64,000 bases of DNA. It comes from Pseudomonas kermanshahensis (GTDB taxonomy: Bacteria; Pseudomonadota; Gammaproteobacteria; Pseudomonadales; Pseudomonadaceae). The stretch covers positions 1,116,001 through 1,180,000 of the forward strand of contig NZ_JABWRY020000001.1 in the NCBI RefSeq assembly GCF_014269205.2, written 5' to 3'. Position numbers and translations under genes: made by a program. The notes under the pieces are model-generated. The model saw only the letters and a list, made by a program, of their open reading frames with translations. It was not told where the DNA came from and ran no database searches. Positions 8,223-17,616 of the stretch are shown piece after piece (positions within the stretch are counted from its first letter, which is position 1; each line of letters opens with the position of its first letter).

Positions 8223-9392
8223 TCAGTTGCGTACTTGTAGCTGCGGGCTTTGCGCTGCAGCAGTCCGCGCAGACAAGCACAACGCCAACCCAACCAGCAC
8301 GCACCCCAGCAGCAGCACCCCACCAAACACCAGCAAGGCCATCCGTGACCCCAAGCGGTCGCTCAGCAACCCGGTAAAGATCACCGGCAAGCTGAAGCCC
8401 AGGTACGCCAGTAGGAAGAACCCGGCACTGGCCCGGGTTTTTTCTGTGCCGGCCAGTTGGTTCACCGCCGCCAACCCGCCCAGGTAGATAAACCCGTAAC
8501 ACGCACTGCTGGCCGCCACCGCGCCCAGCAACACGGCCACCAGTCGCCCAGCATCGGCCCCCCAAGCCAGCACCGCGTAACTGCACGGCAGAATCAGCAG
8601 CCCCAGCAGCGTGGCCTTGAGGCTCGACAGGCGACGTGCCATCGGCTGAAACAACAAGCCGCAGCTGATCACGCAGAAGGTCGAAAACCCCGACCAGGCA
8701 CTCAAGCCATGCTGGCGCAAAATCCCCGGCAGCAGGGCGATGACCAAGCCAACGCAGGCCCAGGCCAGCAAGATGGCCAGGCCATAGGCAACGCTGCCGC
8801 GGGGGTAGCACGGCAGCCGCAGCATGGCGCTGCGCTGTGTCGGGCGCGGGTCGGGCAGGCGCCAGACCAGCACCAGGGCAACGGCGGCGAGGAGCAGCTG
8901 CAGGTGGAAGCTGCCTGGGGTCAGGCTCGGGCCGCGCAGCAAGAACAGGCTGGTAAGCGCGGCGCCCAGGCCAAAGCCCAGCGAGGTGCTGGCGGTGACC
9001 CAGTTGGCGGCACGGGGGCTGCCGTCACTGCCCATCAGCTCGCCCATGTAGGCGGTTGCCGTGGCCGAGGCAAGGCCGGTGCCCAGGCCCAGGAACAGCC
9101 GCGCCAGGCCAAGGGTTTGCAGGCTGGGGGCGAGTAGCATGAGCACGGTGGCGATCATCGACAGGATCAGCGCGGCGATGATCATAGGGCGGCGGCCAAC
9201 CCGGTCGGCCAGCCCGCCGAGGGCCAGTAGTACCGGGAGTACGCCCAGCACGTAGCCGGAGAAGGCCACGGCGGTGGCGGCGGCCCCCTGGCCGGAGAGG
9301 TCGGCGTAGGTGATGTAGAGCGGGGCCTGGAGGTTGACGGCGAGGGTGATCAGGCATAGGGCGAAGGCCAGTCTGGCGGGGGCGCGGGGCAT
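8223..9392 (-). CDS. MFS transporter (drug/metabolite exporter-like)
   Basis: A 389-residue inner-membrane protein with 12 predicted helices. Motif A appears after helix 2 as GGLADRVGRRPMI and a proton-coupling style GLGTGLASATATAYMGE lies in helix 5, pointing to the DHA1-type exporters. A longer frame from a TTG at 9416 exists, but ATG 9392 is chosen because CCAGGAT lies 7-8 bp upstream and the protein then starts directly before helix 1. It is divergent from the MocR regulator at 9706 across a REP-containing spacer, so it is a plausible target of that regulator. Substrate unknown. Confidence 0.9.
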   Translation of the reverse strand: MPRAPARLAFALCLITLAVNLQAPLYITYADLSGQGAAATAVAFSGYVLGVLPVLLALGGLADRVGRRPMIIAALILSMIATVLMLLAPSLQTLGLARLFLGLGTGLASATATAYMGELMGSDGSPRAANWVTASTSLGFGLGAALTSLFLLRGPSLTPGSFHLQLLLAAVALVLVWRLPDPRPTQRSAMLRLPCYPRGSVAYGLAILLAWACVGLVIALLPGILRQHGLSAWSGFSTFCVISCGLLFQPMARRLSSLKATLLGLLILPCSYAVLAWGADAGRLVAVLLGAVAASSACYGFIYLGGLAAVNQLAGTEKTRASAGFFLLAYLGFSLPVIFTGLLSDRLGSRMALLVFGGVLLLGCVLVGLALCLSARTAAAQSPQLQVRN

Positions 9393-9463
9393 GGGTAAGA
9401 TCCTGGTTTTTTTCAAAGGGCAGTGCCACAGGTACAGCGCAGTTCAATGGGCTGTGAAAAATC

Positions 9464-9582
9464 CGGGTAGGAGCAGCCTTGTGCTGCGAAGAGGCCAGTG
9501 AAAGCAGCCAAGACTTCCGGTGTTTTCACCGGCCTCTTCGCGGGGCAAGCCCGCTCCCACAGGTACAGCGTGCTCCTACCCG
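9464..9582. repeat. REP cluster between divergent MFS and mocR-like genes
   Basis: A composite of two REP types: GGAGCAGCCTTGTGCTGCGA at the left, and CGGCCTCTTCGCGGGGCAAG plus CCCGCTCCCACAGG at the right, closed by outer arms CGGGTAGGAGCA (9464-9475) and TGCTCCTACCCG (9571-9582). It lies in the promoter region between two divergent genes, which is unusual because most copies here are downstream of genes. Confidence 0.85.
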
Positions 9583-9705
9583 AATCGCGTGCGATGTGAG
9601 GGCCGCGCCGGTGAGGCAACAATGATTCCAAGCAGCCCCCGCAACCAGACACACCGCCACCCCATTTATGCTTAACTGTTCGCTCAAAACCTGCGAACAC
9701 TTGCC

Positions 9706-11103
9706 ATGCACTTCCCTCTAGACCGCACCAGCCCCACGCCCTTGGTGCAGCAGCTCACCAACCACCTGCAAACCTGGATCGGCCACCAACGCCTGCGCCC
9801 CGGCGCCCGTCTGCCGTCGATCCGTGCGTTGGCGCGCAGCCAGGCGGTCAGCGCGTCTTGTGTGATCGAGGCCTATGATCGCCTGGTCGCCAGCGGCTGG
9901 CTGGAGGCGCGGCATGGCACCGGCTTTTTCGTCGCCGAGCGTAAACCGGTGGGCGAGGCGGACGATGGCTTGCCTTGGGGCGAGGCTGGCGATGGCCACT
10001 GGCGGCAGTTTCGCGAGGGCCATGACGAGCTGCTCAAGCTCGGCTGTGGCTGGTTGCCCAACAGCTGGCGTGCGGCCACCGAGCTGGCCCAGGCGGTGCG
10101 CCAGGTCAGCCGCGGCAACCCGCAAGACCTGTTCGACTACTGCCCACCGCTGGGCCTGGCCAGCCTGCGTCAGCAACTGCACAAGCGCCTGGCGCGCCAG
10201 GGCATCGCCGCCGGCCCCGAACGCATCCTCACCACTCAAGGCGCCAGCCATGGCCTCGACCTGCTGGTGCGCACCTTGCTGCGCCCTGGCGATACGGTGC
10301 TGGTGGAAAACCCCGGTTACTACAACCTGTACAACCTGCTGCGCCAGCACCAGGTGCGCATGTTGCCCGTGCCCCGCCTGGCCGAAGGCCCAGACCTGGC
10401 GGCGCTGGAGCGCTTGCTGGCCGAACACCGCCCGCGTTGCCTGTTCATCAACAGCCTGTACCACAACCCGACCGGCACCAGCCTGACCCCCAAGGTTGCC
10501 TACCGCCTGCTGGAGCTGGCCCGCGAGCACGACCTGCGCATCATCGAAGACGATATCTACGCCGACTTCCAGGAAGGCCCGGCCACGCGCCTGGCCACGC
10601 TGGACAGCGAACAGCGGGTCATCTACATGGCCAGCTTCTCCAAAACCCTCAGCAGCTCGCTGCGGGTCGGCTACCTGGTCGCCGACCCGGCCCTGCTGGC
10701 GCGGCTGGCCGAGCTGAAGATGGTCAGTGGCATCGGCACGTCGCGCTTCGCCGAGCAGGTGGTGGGGCAGATGCTTGCCAACGGCAGCTACCGCAAAAGC
10801 GTGCAACGCCTGCGGGTGCGCCTGGGCCAGCACATGGCCAAATTGCTCGGGCAGTTGGAGCAGGCGGGGTGGGAGGTGTTCTGTGAGCCTTACGGCGGTA
10901 TGTTCGTGTGGGCGCGGGTACCCGGGCGTGACGTTGCCAGCCTGGAGCGGCTGGCCCTGGAGCATGCGGTGCTGCTCACCCCTGGCAGCGCCTTCGATTA
11001 CCAGGGTGCGACCAGCGATTGGCTGCGCATCAATGTCGCTTACGGGCAGGATTCCCGCGCCCAGGCCTTCTTCAAACACGCAGGGCGACCTCCAGCACCC
11101 TGA
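9706..11103 (+). CDS. MocR-type transcriptional regulator (GntR HTH fused to aminotransferase domain)
   Basis: A 465-residue fusion. Residues 10-76 form a GntR winged helix (PLVQQLTNHLQTWI, then LPSIRALARSQAVSASCVIEAYDRL). From about residue 105 there is a fold-type I PLP domain with PGYYN, NPTGTSL and the PLP-binding lysine in ASFSKTLSS (Lys313). Such proteins sense PLP or amino-acid-derived ligands and control adjacent genes, often vitamin B6, GABA or transport functions. It is divergent from the MFS gene at 8223-9392, its likely target. ATG 9706 sits after a TTGCC-type weak binding site. Confidence 0.93.
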   Translation: MHFPLDRTSPTPLVQQLTNHLQTWIGHQRLRPGARLPSIRALARSQAVSASCVIEAYDRLVASGWLEARHGTGFFVAERKPVGEADDGLPWGEAGDGHWRQFREGHDELLKLGCGWLPNSWRAATELAQAVRQVSRGNPQDLFDYCPPLGLASLRQQLHKRLARQGIAAGPERILTTQGASHGLDLLVRTLLRPGDTVLVENPGYYNLYNLLRQHQVRMLPVPRLAEGPDLAALERLLAEHRPRCLFINSLYHNPTGTSLTPKVAYRLLELAREHDLRIIEDDIYADFQEGPATRLATLDSEQRVIYMASFSKTLSSSLRVGYLVADPALLARLAELKMVSGIGTSRFAEQVVGQMLANGSYRKSVQRLRVRLGQHMAKLLGQLEQAGWEVFCEPYGGMFVWARVPGRDVASLERLALEHAVLLTPGSAFDYQGATSDWLRINVAYGQDSRAQAFFKHAGRPPAP

Positions 11104-11220
11104 AAGCGACACGCTCATAGCTATTTGACACTATTCTGGCGTCAGGCCCTTGTGAGTGCACGGGTATCGTTGCCACGCTTGGCCTTCGGCAAAACCTGAC
11201 AAGGTGAAGGGGAATCGGCG

Positions 11221-13161
11221 ATGGGCGCGACCAAGCACGGTGTTCTGGCCAACCTGGGCATGGCCCGCAAGCTCGGCCTGGGCTTTACCCTGGTGCTGTT
11301 GTTGACGCTGGCGGTGGCGGCCATCGGCATCGCCGCGTTGCACAGCGTGGGCCAACGCTTCGACGGCTTGCGCCAGCTGGCCCAGGTCAATACCGACCTG
11401 CTCAGGTTGCGCCAGCACGAACAAACCTTTGCCATGAGTTCTGACATCAAGCAGGCCGAGGCCTTGCGCATGGGCCTGCAGGGCATGGCCGAACGTGCCC
11501 GTGGCTTGCCGGCGCTGGCGGCGGCCGAGGCTGAGCTAAGCGCCTATGGCCAGGCGTTCGAGGCCTTTGTCGAAGCGGTGCAGGCCAAGGAACTGGCGCT
11601 GGACATGGCCAGTTGGTCGGTGTCCAGCGTGGCCAACAACCTGGATGTGCTGCAGGCCGGGCTGGCCGACGACGGCACCTACACCCTCAAACAATCCCAG
11701 GGCCAGCAGGGCGGCGAGTTTCTGGAGCAGGCCGCGCAGGTGGCGCAGGTGTCGCGGCTGATGCTGCAAGCAATGGACGAAGCCCGCGTGCGCCTGGACA
11801 AGAGCCGCAAGGGTGAAGAAGGCACGGGCCAGACGCGCATCGCCCAGACCCTCGAAGCCGCAAGCCTGGTCGAACAGCTCAAGGCCGCCGTCAGTGATGC
11901 CGGGTACCAGAGTGTGCTGGGCGAAGTGGCTGGGCACATCGGCAGTTTCTCCGACAAACTCAACGAATACACCGACCTGCTGGCCAAGGAGCAGGGCCTG
12001 AAGGCGCAGCTGCAGGCGCGGGCCGAGCAGGTCACCGGCCGGGTCGACCAGGCCTACCTGGCGCAGGAGCAGGCCCTGCAAGGTGAGTTGTCGCGCAATG
12101 CCCTGGCCATTGCCCTGGCCACGGGGCTGGCGCTGTTGGTAGGTGTGCTGGCGGCCTGGCTGATCACCCGTGCGGTGGTCGGCCCGCTCAAGCGCGTCAT
12201 CGCCCGTGCCCAGCGCATTGCCGCGGGCGAGTTGAGCCTGGAAGCAGAAGCGCCGCGCCGCGACGAGGTGGGGCAGTTGATGCAGGCCATGCAGCAGATG
12301 GCGGCCGGGCTGTCGGGCATTGTCAGCGGGCTGCAGCAGGGTATCGAGCAACTGGCCGGCAGTGCGCAGGCGCTGTCGGCGGTGACCGAGCAGACCAACC
12401 GCGAGGTGGGCAGCCAGAAGGAGGAGACCGAACAGGTGGCCACCGCCATGCAGCAGATGACGGCCACCGTGCACGATGTGGCGCGCAATGCCGAGGAAGC
12501 GGCGCAGGCGGCCCAGTCTGCCGATGACAAGGTCGAGTCTGGGCAAGTGGTGGTGCGTCAGAGCATGCAGCGTATCGAGCAGTTGGCGTCGGCTGCCGAG
12601 ACGGCCAGTGCCGGCATCGACAGCCTCAGTGCCGAGATCCACACCATCGGCGATGTACTGGAAGTGATCAAAAGCGTCGCCGAGCAGACCAACCTGCTGG
12701 CGCTCAATGCCGCGATCGAAGCGGCGCGTGCGGGCGAGCAGGGGCGTGGTTTTGCGGTGGTGGCCGATGAGGTGCGGGCCTTGGCTCGGCGTACCCGGCA
12801 ATCGACCGAGCAGATCGAGACCCTGGTGGGGAGCTTGCGCGGCAACGCCCAGCAGTCGGTGGCGCAGATCCGCGGCAGTACCGAGCTGGTGCGTTTGGCG
12901 GTGGCGGATGTGTTGCAGACTGAAAGTGCGCTGGGCAGCATTGCCTCGGCGGTTTCAATGATCCAGCAGATGAACCAGCAGATTGCCGCCGCGGCCGAGC
13001 AGCAGAGCTCGGTGGCCGAAGAGATCAGCCGCAGCGTTACGCAGATCCGCGGCAGCGCCGATCAGGCGGCGTTGGCGATGCAGGACAATGCCAGGTCGAG
13101 TGTCGAGCTGGCGCAGTTGGGCACGGACTTGAAGGGGATGGTGGGGCATTTCAGGCTTTGA
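11221..13161 (+). CDS. Methyl-accepting chemotaxis protein, probable HBM-type ligand domain
   Basis: A 646-residue receptor. Helix TM1 is at about 18-40, a long all-helical periplasmic region runs from 41 to about 292, TM2 is at about 294-316, followed by HAMP ([16 protein letters not shown]) and the cytoplasmic signalling hairpin with the near-invariant [20 protein letters not shown] and [15 protein letters not shown]. The roughly 250-residue ligand region with [11 protein letters not shown] fits the helical bimodular family that in P. putida senses organic acids, but the ligand is not assignable here. It signals to CheA/CheW. ATG 11221 follows GAAGGGGAA. Monocistronic, ending at a perfect REP pair. 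Confidence 0.93.
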   Translation: MGATKHGVLANLGMARKLGLGFTLVLLLTLAVAAIGIAALHSVGQRFDGLRQLAQVNTDLLRLRQHEQTFAMSSDIKQAEALRMGLQGMAERARGLPALAAAEAELSAYGQAFEAFVEAVQAKELALDMASWSVSSVANNLDVLQAGLADDGTYTLKQSQGQQGGEFLEQAAQVAQVSRLMLQAMDEARVRLDKSRKGEEGTGQTRIAQTLEAASLVEQLKAAVSDAGYQSVLGEVAGHIGSFSDKLNEYTDLLAKEQGLKAQLQARAEQVTGRVDQAYLAQEQALQGELSRNALAIALATGLALLVGVLAAWLITRAVVGPLKRVIARAQRIAAGELSLEAEAPRRDEVGQLMQAMQQMAAGLSGIVSGLQQGIEQLAGSAQALSAVTEQTNREVGSQKEETEQVATAMQQMTATVHDVARNAEEAAQAAQSADDKVESGQVVVRQSMQRIEQLASAAETASAGIDSLSAEIHTIGDVLEVIKSVAEQTNLLALNAAIEAARAGEQGRGFAVVADEVRALARRTRQSTEQIETLVGSLRGNAQQSVAQIRGSTELVRLAVADVLQTESALGSIASAVSMIQQMNQQIAAAAEQQSSVAEEISRSVTQIRGSADQAALAMQDNARSSVELAQLGTDLKGMVGHFRL

Positions 13162-13167
13162 GCTTTG

Positions 13168-13289
13168 TGTAGCCTGCACCGGCCTCTTCGCGGGGCAAGC
13201 CCGCTCCCACAGGTACTCCACAGCTCTTAGGCTTGGTGATATCCCTGTGGGAGCGGGCTTGCCCCGCGAAGAGGCCGGTGCAGGCTACA
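13168..13289. repeat. Perfect 46-bp REP inverted pair between convergent genes
   Basis: Arms 13168-13213 and 13244-13289 are exact inverse complements with a 30-bp loop. Each arm contains one REP unit (CGGCCTCTTCGCGGGGCAAG, CCCGCTCCCACAGG). It fills the gap between the chemoreceptor stop and the benE stop and should form a strong hairpin in both transcripts. Confidence 0.93.
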
Positions 13290-13294
13290 ACACC

Positions 13295-14485
13295 TTAGAT
13301 CTTGCGCGGATTGAGGATCATCAGGGTCAAAACCCCCGCCACAATCCCCCAGAACGCCGACCCGATCGAGAACAGCGTCAACCCCGACGCCGTCACCATA
13401 AAGGTAATCAACGCCGCCTCACGCTCGCGCGCCTCGCTCATGGCCACGGTCAGCCCGTTCATGATCGAGCCGAACAACGCCAAGGCCGCAATCGACAGCA
13501 CCAGCTCTTTCGGCAACGCCGCAAACAGCGCCGCCAACGTTGCCCCGAACACCCCGGCAATGCCATAGAAAATCCCGCACCACACCGCCGCGGTGTAGCG
13601 CTTGCTCGGGTCTTCATGGGCATGTGGCCCGGTGCAGATCGCTGCGCTGATCGCCGCCAGGTTCACCCCGTGCGAGCCAAACGGTGCCAGCAGCAACGAG
13701 GCAAACCCGGTCGCCGAAATCAACGGTGAAGCCGGCACCTGGTAACCATCGGCCCGCAGTACGGCCACGCCGGGCATGTTCTGCGAGGTCATCGCCACCA
13801 CGAACAGCGGAATCCCAATGCTGATGGTCGCCCCCAGCGAGAAGCTCGGCGTGGTCCACACCGGCGTGGCCACTTCCAGGCGGAAGCCGCTGAAGTCCAG
13901 CAGGCCAAGGGCGCCAGACAGCGCCGTACCGACCAGCAACGCGGCCAGCACGCAGTAACGCGGCGACAGGCGCTTGACCAGCAGGTAGCTGAAGAACATG
14001 CCCAGCACCAGCACGGTGCGGTGCTGCGCGGCGACAAAGATCTCGCTGCCGATCTTGAACAAGATACCCGCCAGCAGCGCCGAGGCCAGTGAGGCCGGAA
14101 TACGTTTGACCAGGCGCTCGAAGCTGCCGGTCAGGCCGCAGATCAGCACCAGCACGGCGCAGGTGATGTACGCCCCAATGGCCTCGCCATAGCTGACGCC
14201 GCCCAGGCTGGTAATCAGCAGCGCAGCGCCTGGGGTCGACCAGGCCACGGTGATCGGCGTGCGGTAGCGCAGCGACAGGCCAATGCTGCACACCGCCATG
14301 CCGATCGACAGCGCCCAGATCCAGGACGAAATCTGCGCAGTGGTCAGCCCGGCCGCCTGGCCGGCCTGAAACATCAGCACCAGTGAGCTGGTATAGCCGG
14401 TGAGCATGGCAATGAAGCCGGCGACCACCGCCGACGGGGAGCTGTCTGCCAGGGGCCGCAGGCGTGCGGAAGTGGCATCGGTCAT
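13295..14485 (-). CDS. benE: BenE-family benzoate/H+ symporter
   Basis: A 396-residue polytopic inner-membrane protein with about 11-12 helices. The signatures of BenE are present: AGFIAMLTGYTSSLVLMFQA, the WSTPGAALL segment, FVVAMTSQNMPGVAVLRADG and the loop APFGSHGVNLAAISAAICTG. Relatives import benzoate; no benABCD cluster is adjacent, so the substrate may be another aromatic acid. A TTG two codons upstream is possible, but ATG 14485 has AAGGA about 8 bp before it. Convergent with the chemoreceptor gene, which could be coincidence or reflect aromatic-acid uptake and taxis. Confidence 0.88.
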   Translation of the reverse strand: MTDATSARLRPLADSSPSAVVAGFIAMLTGYTSSLVLMFQAGQAAGLTTAQISSWIWALSIGMAVCSIGLSLRYRTPITVAWSTPGAALLITSLGGVSYGEAIGAYITCAVLVLICGLTGSFERLVKRIPASLASALLAGILFKIGSEIFVAAQHRTVLVLGMFFSYLLVKRLSPRYCVLAALLVGTALSGALGLLDFSGFRLEVATPVWTTPSFSLGATISIGIPLFVVAMTSQNMPGVAVLRADGYQVPASPLISATGFASLLLAPFGSHGVNLAAISAAICTGPHAHEDPSKRYTAAVWCGIFYGIAGVFGATLAALFAALPKELVLSIAALALFGSIMNGLTVAMSEAREREAALITFMVTASGLTLFSIGSAFWGIVAGVLTLMILNPRKI

Positions 14486-14630
14486 GAACAAAATCCTTGT
14501 AAAGGTGTAAGCAGTTTTTTCAGACTAACGCGAGCAAGGTTGATCCTTGCCATACAGCGGCCATTGCTTTTAGCCGTACAGTCGCCAACTATTGGGCACG
14601 AATGCGCAACTGCATGGGAGGGGAGGGGTG

Positions 14631-15233
14631 ATGTACAAGGTCTATGGCGATTACCAGTCGGGCAACTGTTACAAGGTCAAGCTGATGCTGAGCCTGCTGG
14701 GCCGGCCGTATGAGTGGCACCCGGTGGATATTCTAAAAGGCGAAACCGAGACGCCTGAATTTCTGGCGATGAACCCCAATGGCAAGGTGCCGGTGCTGGA
14801 GCTGGAAGACGGCACGTACCTGTGGGAATCCAATGCCATCCTCAACTTCCTCGCCGACGGCAGCGAGTTCTTGCCTACTGAGCCGCGGTTGCGCACGCAG
14901 GTCTTGCAGTGGCAGTTTTTCGAGCAGTACAGCCATGAGCCGTACATTGCCGTGGCGCGGTTCATCCAGTTTTACCTGGGGCTGCCGGATGATCGGCTGG
15001 AGGAGTACCGCAAGCTGCACAAGGGCGGGTACAAGGCGCTGAAGGTAATGGAGCGGCAGTTGCAGATGACGCCGTACCTGGTGGGGCAGCAGTATTCGAT
15101 TGCCGACGTGGCGTTGTATGCCTACACCCATGTGGCGCAGCAGGGTGGGTTCGACCTGACGGATTACCCGGCGGTCAGGGCCTGGCTGGAGCGCGTGGCC
15201 AGCCATCCGCGGCATGTGCCGATGGTGGGCTGA
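14631..15233 (+). CDS. Glutathione S-transferase family protein
   Basis: A 200-residue GST. The N-terminal thioredoxin-fold domain has YKVYGDYQSGNCYKVKLML with the putative catalytic Ser, the cis-proline site NGKVPVLEL (about 51-59) and ESNAIL, which binds the glutathione gamma-glutamyl group. The C-terminal helical domain has the conserved SIADVALYAYTH. Substrate unknown; such enzymes detoxify electrophiles or work in aromatic catabolism. The frame opens 13 codons earlier, but ATG 14631 is preceded by GGGAGGGG and starts right at the first beta-strand. It is divergent from benE. Confidence 0.93.
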   Translation: MYKVYGDYQSGNCYKVKLMLSLLGRPYEWHPVDILKGETETPEFLAMNPNGKVPVLELEDGTYLWESNAILNFLADGSEFLPTEPRLRTQVLQWQFFEQYSHEPYIAVARFIQFYLGLPDDRLEEYRKLHKGGYKALKVMERQLQMTPYLVGQQYSIADVALYAYTHVAQQGGFDLTDYPAVRAWLERVASHPRHVPMVG

Positions 15234-15238
15234 GCCTG

Positions 15239-15283
15239 TACCGGCCTCTTCGCGGTCCGACTTGTCCCGCGAAGAGGCCGGTA
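15239..15283. repeat. REP-derived 17-bp hairpin between convergent genes
   Basis: TACCGGCCTCTTCGCGG at 15239-15255 faces its exact complement at 15267-15283 with an 11-nt loop. It lies just after the GST stop and before the end of the convergent glutaredoxin-like gene. Confidence 0.85.
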
Positions 15284-15299
15284 GCCCCCACGCGTTCTG

Positions 15300-15671
15300 T
15301 CAAACGGACGCGAAGCGCTTGTCCAGGTAGGCAATGATGGCCTTGGACTCATACATCCAGCTCACCTTGCCTTCTTCCTCGATGCGCAGGCACGGCACTT
15401 TCACGCGGCCACCGCCTTCCAGCAGCGCCTGGCGATGCTGCGGGTCGTTCTTGGCGTCACGCAGCGCCACTGGCACGTTCAAGCGGTGCAGGGTGCGGCG
15501 GGTTTTGACGCAGAACGGGCAGGCATGGAACTGGTACAGCGCAAGGCCACTGGCCGCTTGCTCGACACGCGCCTGGGCGGCGGCATCGCGCTTACGCTTG
15601 GCCGGGCGGCTGATCCAGTCGCCGAACACGATGAGCTGGCCGAGGCCAACCCGCAGGGCTTTGACGATCAT
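15300..15671 (-). CDS. Glutaredoxin/GST-N domain protein with N-terminal extension
   Basis: A 123-residue protein. After a basic, partly hydrophobic N-terminus (MIVKALRVGLGQLIVFGDWI), a glutaredoxin domain begins near residue 45 with LYQFHACPFCVKTRR, giving the dithiol CPFC redox centre, then VKVPCLRI (cis-Pro) and MYESKAIIAYL as in glutathione-binding folds. It likely reduces disulfides or mixed glutathione disulfides; the N-terminal segment could tether it to the membrane. ATG 15671 has GGAG upstream; an apparent TTG start two codons earlier is less likely. It lies downstream of folE with a terminator between. Confidence 0.9.
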   Translation of the reverse strand: MIVKALRVGLGQLIVFGDWISRPAKRKRDAAAQARVEQAASGLALYQFHACPFCVKTRRTLHRLNVPVALRDAKNDPQHRQALLEGGGRVKVPCLRIEEEGKVSWMYESKAIIAYLDKRFASV

Positions 15672-15682
15672 GGGCAACTCCT

Positions 15683-15714
15683 GAAAAGAAAAAGCCGACC
15701 CAGCAGGGTCGGCT
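15683..15714 (-). terminator. Intrinsic terminator of folE
   Basis: On the minus strand a 9-bp GC-rich stem (AGCCGACCC, loop TGCT, GGGTCGGCT; 15693-15714) is followed by TTTTTCTTTT, 16 bp after the folE stop. This is a standard factor-independent terminator, so the glutaredoxin-like gene needs its own promoter or readthrough. Confidence 0.92.
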
Positions 15715-15730
15715 CAGGGTAACCAGCCAA

Positions 15731-16276
15731 TCACTTGATCAGGCTGAGGAACTCACTGCGGGTGGCGGCGTTGGCGCGGAATTCGCCCAGCATCACCGAG
15801 GTGATCATGCTCGAATTCTGCTTCTCGACACCGCGCATCATCATGCACATGTGCTTGGCTTCGATGACCACGGCCACGCCGGCAGCGCCCGTTACCTGCT
15901 CGACCGCTTCAGCGATCTGGCGGCTGAGGTTTTCCTGAATCTGCAGGCGGCGTGCGTACATGTCGACGATGCGTGCCACCTTCGACAGGCCCAGCACCTT
16001 GCCCTTGGGCAGGTAGGCTACGTGCGCCTTGCCGATGAAGGGCAGCATGTGGTGCTCGCACATCGAGTACAGCTCGATGTCCCGGACCAGTACCATCTCG
16101 CTGTTGTCGGAGGTGAACAGCGCGCCGTTGGTGACTTCTTCCAGCGTCTGCTCATAACCGCGGCAAAGGTACTTCATGGCCTTTGCAGCCCGCTTGGGCG
16201 TGTCGAGCAGGCCCTCACGGGAGACGTCCTCGCCGATCTGGCTGAGAATCTCGGTGTAGTTCTGTTCCAGGGACAT
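15731..16276 (-). CDS. folE: GTP cyclohydrolase I
   Basis: First enzyme of tetrahydrofolate and pterin synthesis: converts GTP to dihydroneopterin triphosphate. The 181-residue protein carries the family motifs [20 protein letters not shown] (zinc Cys and His pair), [20 protein letters not shown] and the late ECKH-equivalent [16 protein letters not shown] with the second zinc Cys. Length is normal for the homodecameric bacterial enzyme. ATG 16276 follows an AGGT-type site. Pseudomonads often have more than one folE paralog, so it may be a secondary copy. Confidence 0.97.
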   Translation of the reverse strand: MSLEQNYTEILSQIGEDVSREGLLDTPKRAAKAMKYLCRGYEQTLEEVTNGALFTSDNSEMVLVRDIELYSMCEHHMLPFIGKAHVAYLPKGKVLGLSKVARIVDMYARRLQIQENLSRQIAEAVEQVTGAAGVAVVIEAKHMCMMMRGVEKQNSSMITSVMLGEFRANAATRSEFLSLIK

Positions 16277-16345
16277 GTATCTACCTGTGGGAAAAATCGC
16301 AAAAACGAAGGGTACGGCGGCAAGGGCGGCGCTGCAAGCGCGGCG

Positions 16346-16906
16346 TTACTCGTCGCGTCCTTCGAGCATGGTTCGTTTAAGCATCACATACACCGCGCCG
16401 GTGCCGCCATGGCGCGGGTTGCACGAGGCAAAACCGAGCACTTGCGGGTGCTGGCGCAGCCAGGTGTTGACGTGACTCTTGATCATCGGGCGCTTGCCGT
16501 CGAGGCGCGCCGCCTTGCCGTGGGTGACGCGGACGCAGCGTACTTCCAGCTTGGTGGCCTCGGCGATGAAGTCCCAGAGTGTTTCACGGGCTTTCTCGAC
16601 GGTCATGCCGTGCAGGTCGAGGCTGCCCTCGAAGGCAATCTGGCCGAGCTTGAGTTTGCGCAGTTGGGTTTCCTGCACGCCGTCACGGCGCCACATCAGT
16701 TCGTCTTCGGCGCCAACGTCGATGACGAACTGGTCGGACATGCCGTCGATCACCAGCGCCTTGTCGCTGCGCACGGTAGCCGCCTGCCGCAGGCCGGCCA
16801 GCTGCTTGCGGTCGGCCTTGGGTTTGCCGACCTCGGCACGGTCGTGCTTGATCGGCTTGACGCCGCGCACTTCGGCATGGAACAGGGAAAAGTCGTCGTC
16901 TTGCAT
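16346..16906 (-). CDS. Smr-domain protein (MutS2 C-terminal-like)
   Basis: A 186-residue protein with an acidic/basic N-terminal half (residues 1-90) and a C-terminal Smr domain: GSLDLHGMTVEKARETLWDF carrying the DLHG motif, then CVRVTHGKAA and the HPQVLGF-NPRHGGTGAVYV stretch. Smr domains nick or bind branched nucleic acids and some cleave mRNA on collided ribosomes. ATG 16906 follows GTGGAGGC; the much longer frame through 17452 runs into an inserted IS and is not the gene. Upstream lies a REP pair split by IS3. Confidence 0.92.
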   Translation of the reverse strand: MQDDDFSLFHAEVRGVKPIKHDRAEVGKPKADRKQLAGLRQAATVRSDKALVIDGMSDQFVIDVGAEDELMWRRDGVQETQLRKLKLGQIAFEGSLDLHGMTVEKARETLWDFIAEATKLEVRCVRVTHGKAARLDGKRPMIKSHVNTWLRQHPQVLGFASCNPRHGGTGAVYVMLKRTMLEGRDE

Positions 16907-16956
16907 GATGCCTCCACGTGGGCGGCGTAGTTTACGCGACTGTGGGGCTGTGTGCA

Positions 16957-16998
16957 GCCTGTGCGGGACTCTTCGCGGGGCAAGCCCGCTCCCACAGG
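16957..16998. repeat. REP arm, left half of a pair split by an IS3 element
   Basis: A 42-bp arm whose inverse complement is found at 18466-18507 with one mismatch. The IS3-family element has inserted in the short loop between them. Confidence 0.92.
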
Positions 16999-17047
16999 AT
17001 GGACTGCCCCCAAGAAGTTGGACACCAATCCAACCCTTGGGGGATCT

Positions 17048-17569
17048 ATGGGCAAGTACACCGAGCAGTTCAAGCTCAAGGCGATTGCAGCCTACCTTGA
17101 TGGCAGCCACGGCTTCCGAAAAGTGGCTCGTCACTTTGGCATCGATTTCAGCCTGCTGAGGCGCTGGGTGGCCAGCCACCAAGCCGACTCCAGCATCGGC
17201 CGACGCCCTCACGGCCGGCGTTATAGCGAAGAGTTCAAGCATCGGGTGTTGAAGTACATGCATGAACATCGGCTCTCTTTGCGCCAAACAGCCGCCCATT
17301 TTGATCTCGGACAGTCTTCGCAGATAGGCATTTGGCAACGACGGTACTACAGTGGTAGCCCCGCAGCGCCTACTGCCGCCAAACCAAGAAAGCCTACTCA
17401 CGTGCCAAAGAAAATTAAGCCAGTCGAGCCCACTGATATCGATGACGCGCAAAAGCCCCGCGAGCAGCTGCTGGCTGAGCTCGAATACCTGCGCATGGAG
17501 AACGCTGTCCTAAAGGAGCTCAAAGCTATGCGCGAGGAGAAGGAGCGAATACAGACGAAAAAGTCCTGA
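17048..17569 (+). CDS. IS3-family transposase OrfA (double HTH DNA-binding subunit)
   Basis: 173 residues. Two helix-turn-helix units follow one another: YTEQFKLKAIAAYLDG-HGFRKVARHFGI (about 4-35) and RYSEEFKHRVLKYMHEHRLSLRQTAAHF (about 58-86), the arrangement of the IS150 subgroup. A C-terminal leucine-zipper-like stretch (LLAELEYLRMENAVLKELKA) should mediate dimerisation. The frame ends at 17569, overlapping the orfB frame in -1. A run of five A followed by G at 17558-17563 is the likely frameshift site producing OrfAB. Confidence 0.95.
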   Translation: MGKYTEQFKLKAIAAYLDGSHGFRKVARHFGIDFSLLRRWVASHQADSSIGRRPHGRRYSEEFKHRVLKYMHEHRLSLRQTAAHFDLGQSSQIGIWQRRYYSGSPAAPTAAKPRKPTHVPKKIKPVEPTDIDDAQKPREQLLAELEYLRMENAVLKELKAMREEKERIQTKKS

Positions 17570-17616
17570 TCGTCTGCAAGCTCAAGCGCAGATTTCCTTT
17601 ACCTGACCTCCTGCGG

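Noticed and set aside
9718..11118. A 466-codon minus-strand open frame opposite the MocR gene
   Set aside because: Same reason: antisense to an intact, recognisable protein.
16346..17452. A long open frame joining the Smr gene with IS3 sequence
   Set aside because: The upstream part is antisense IS and REP sequence; the Smr protein starts at 16906 with a good binding site.
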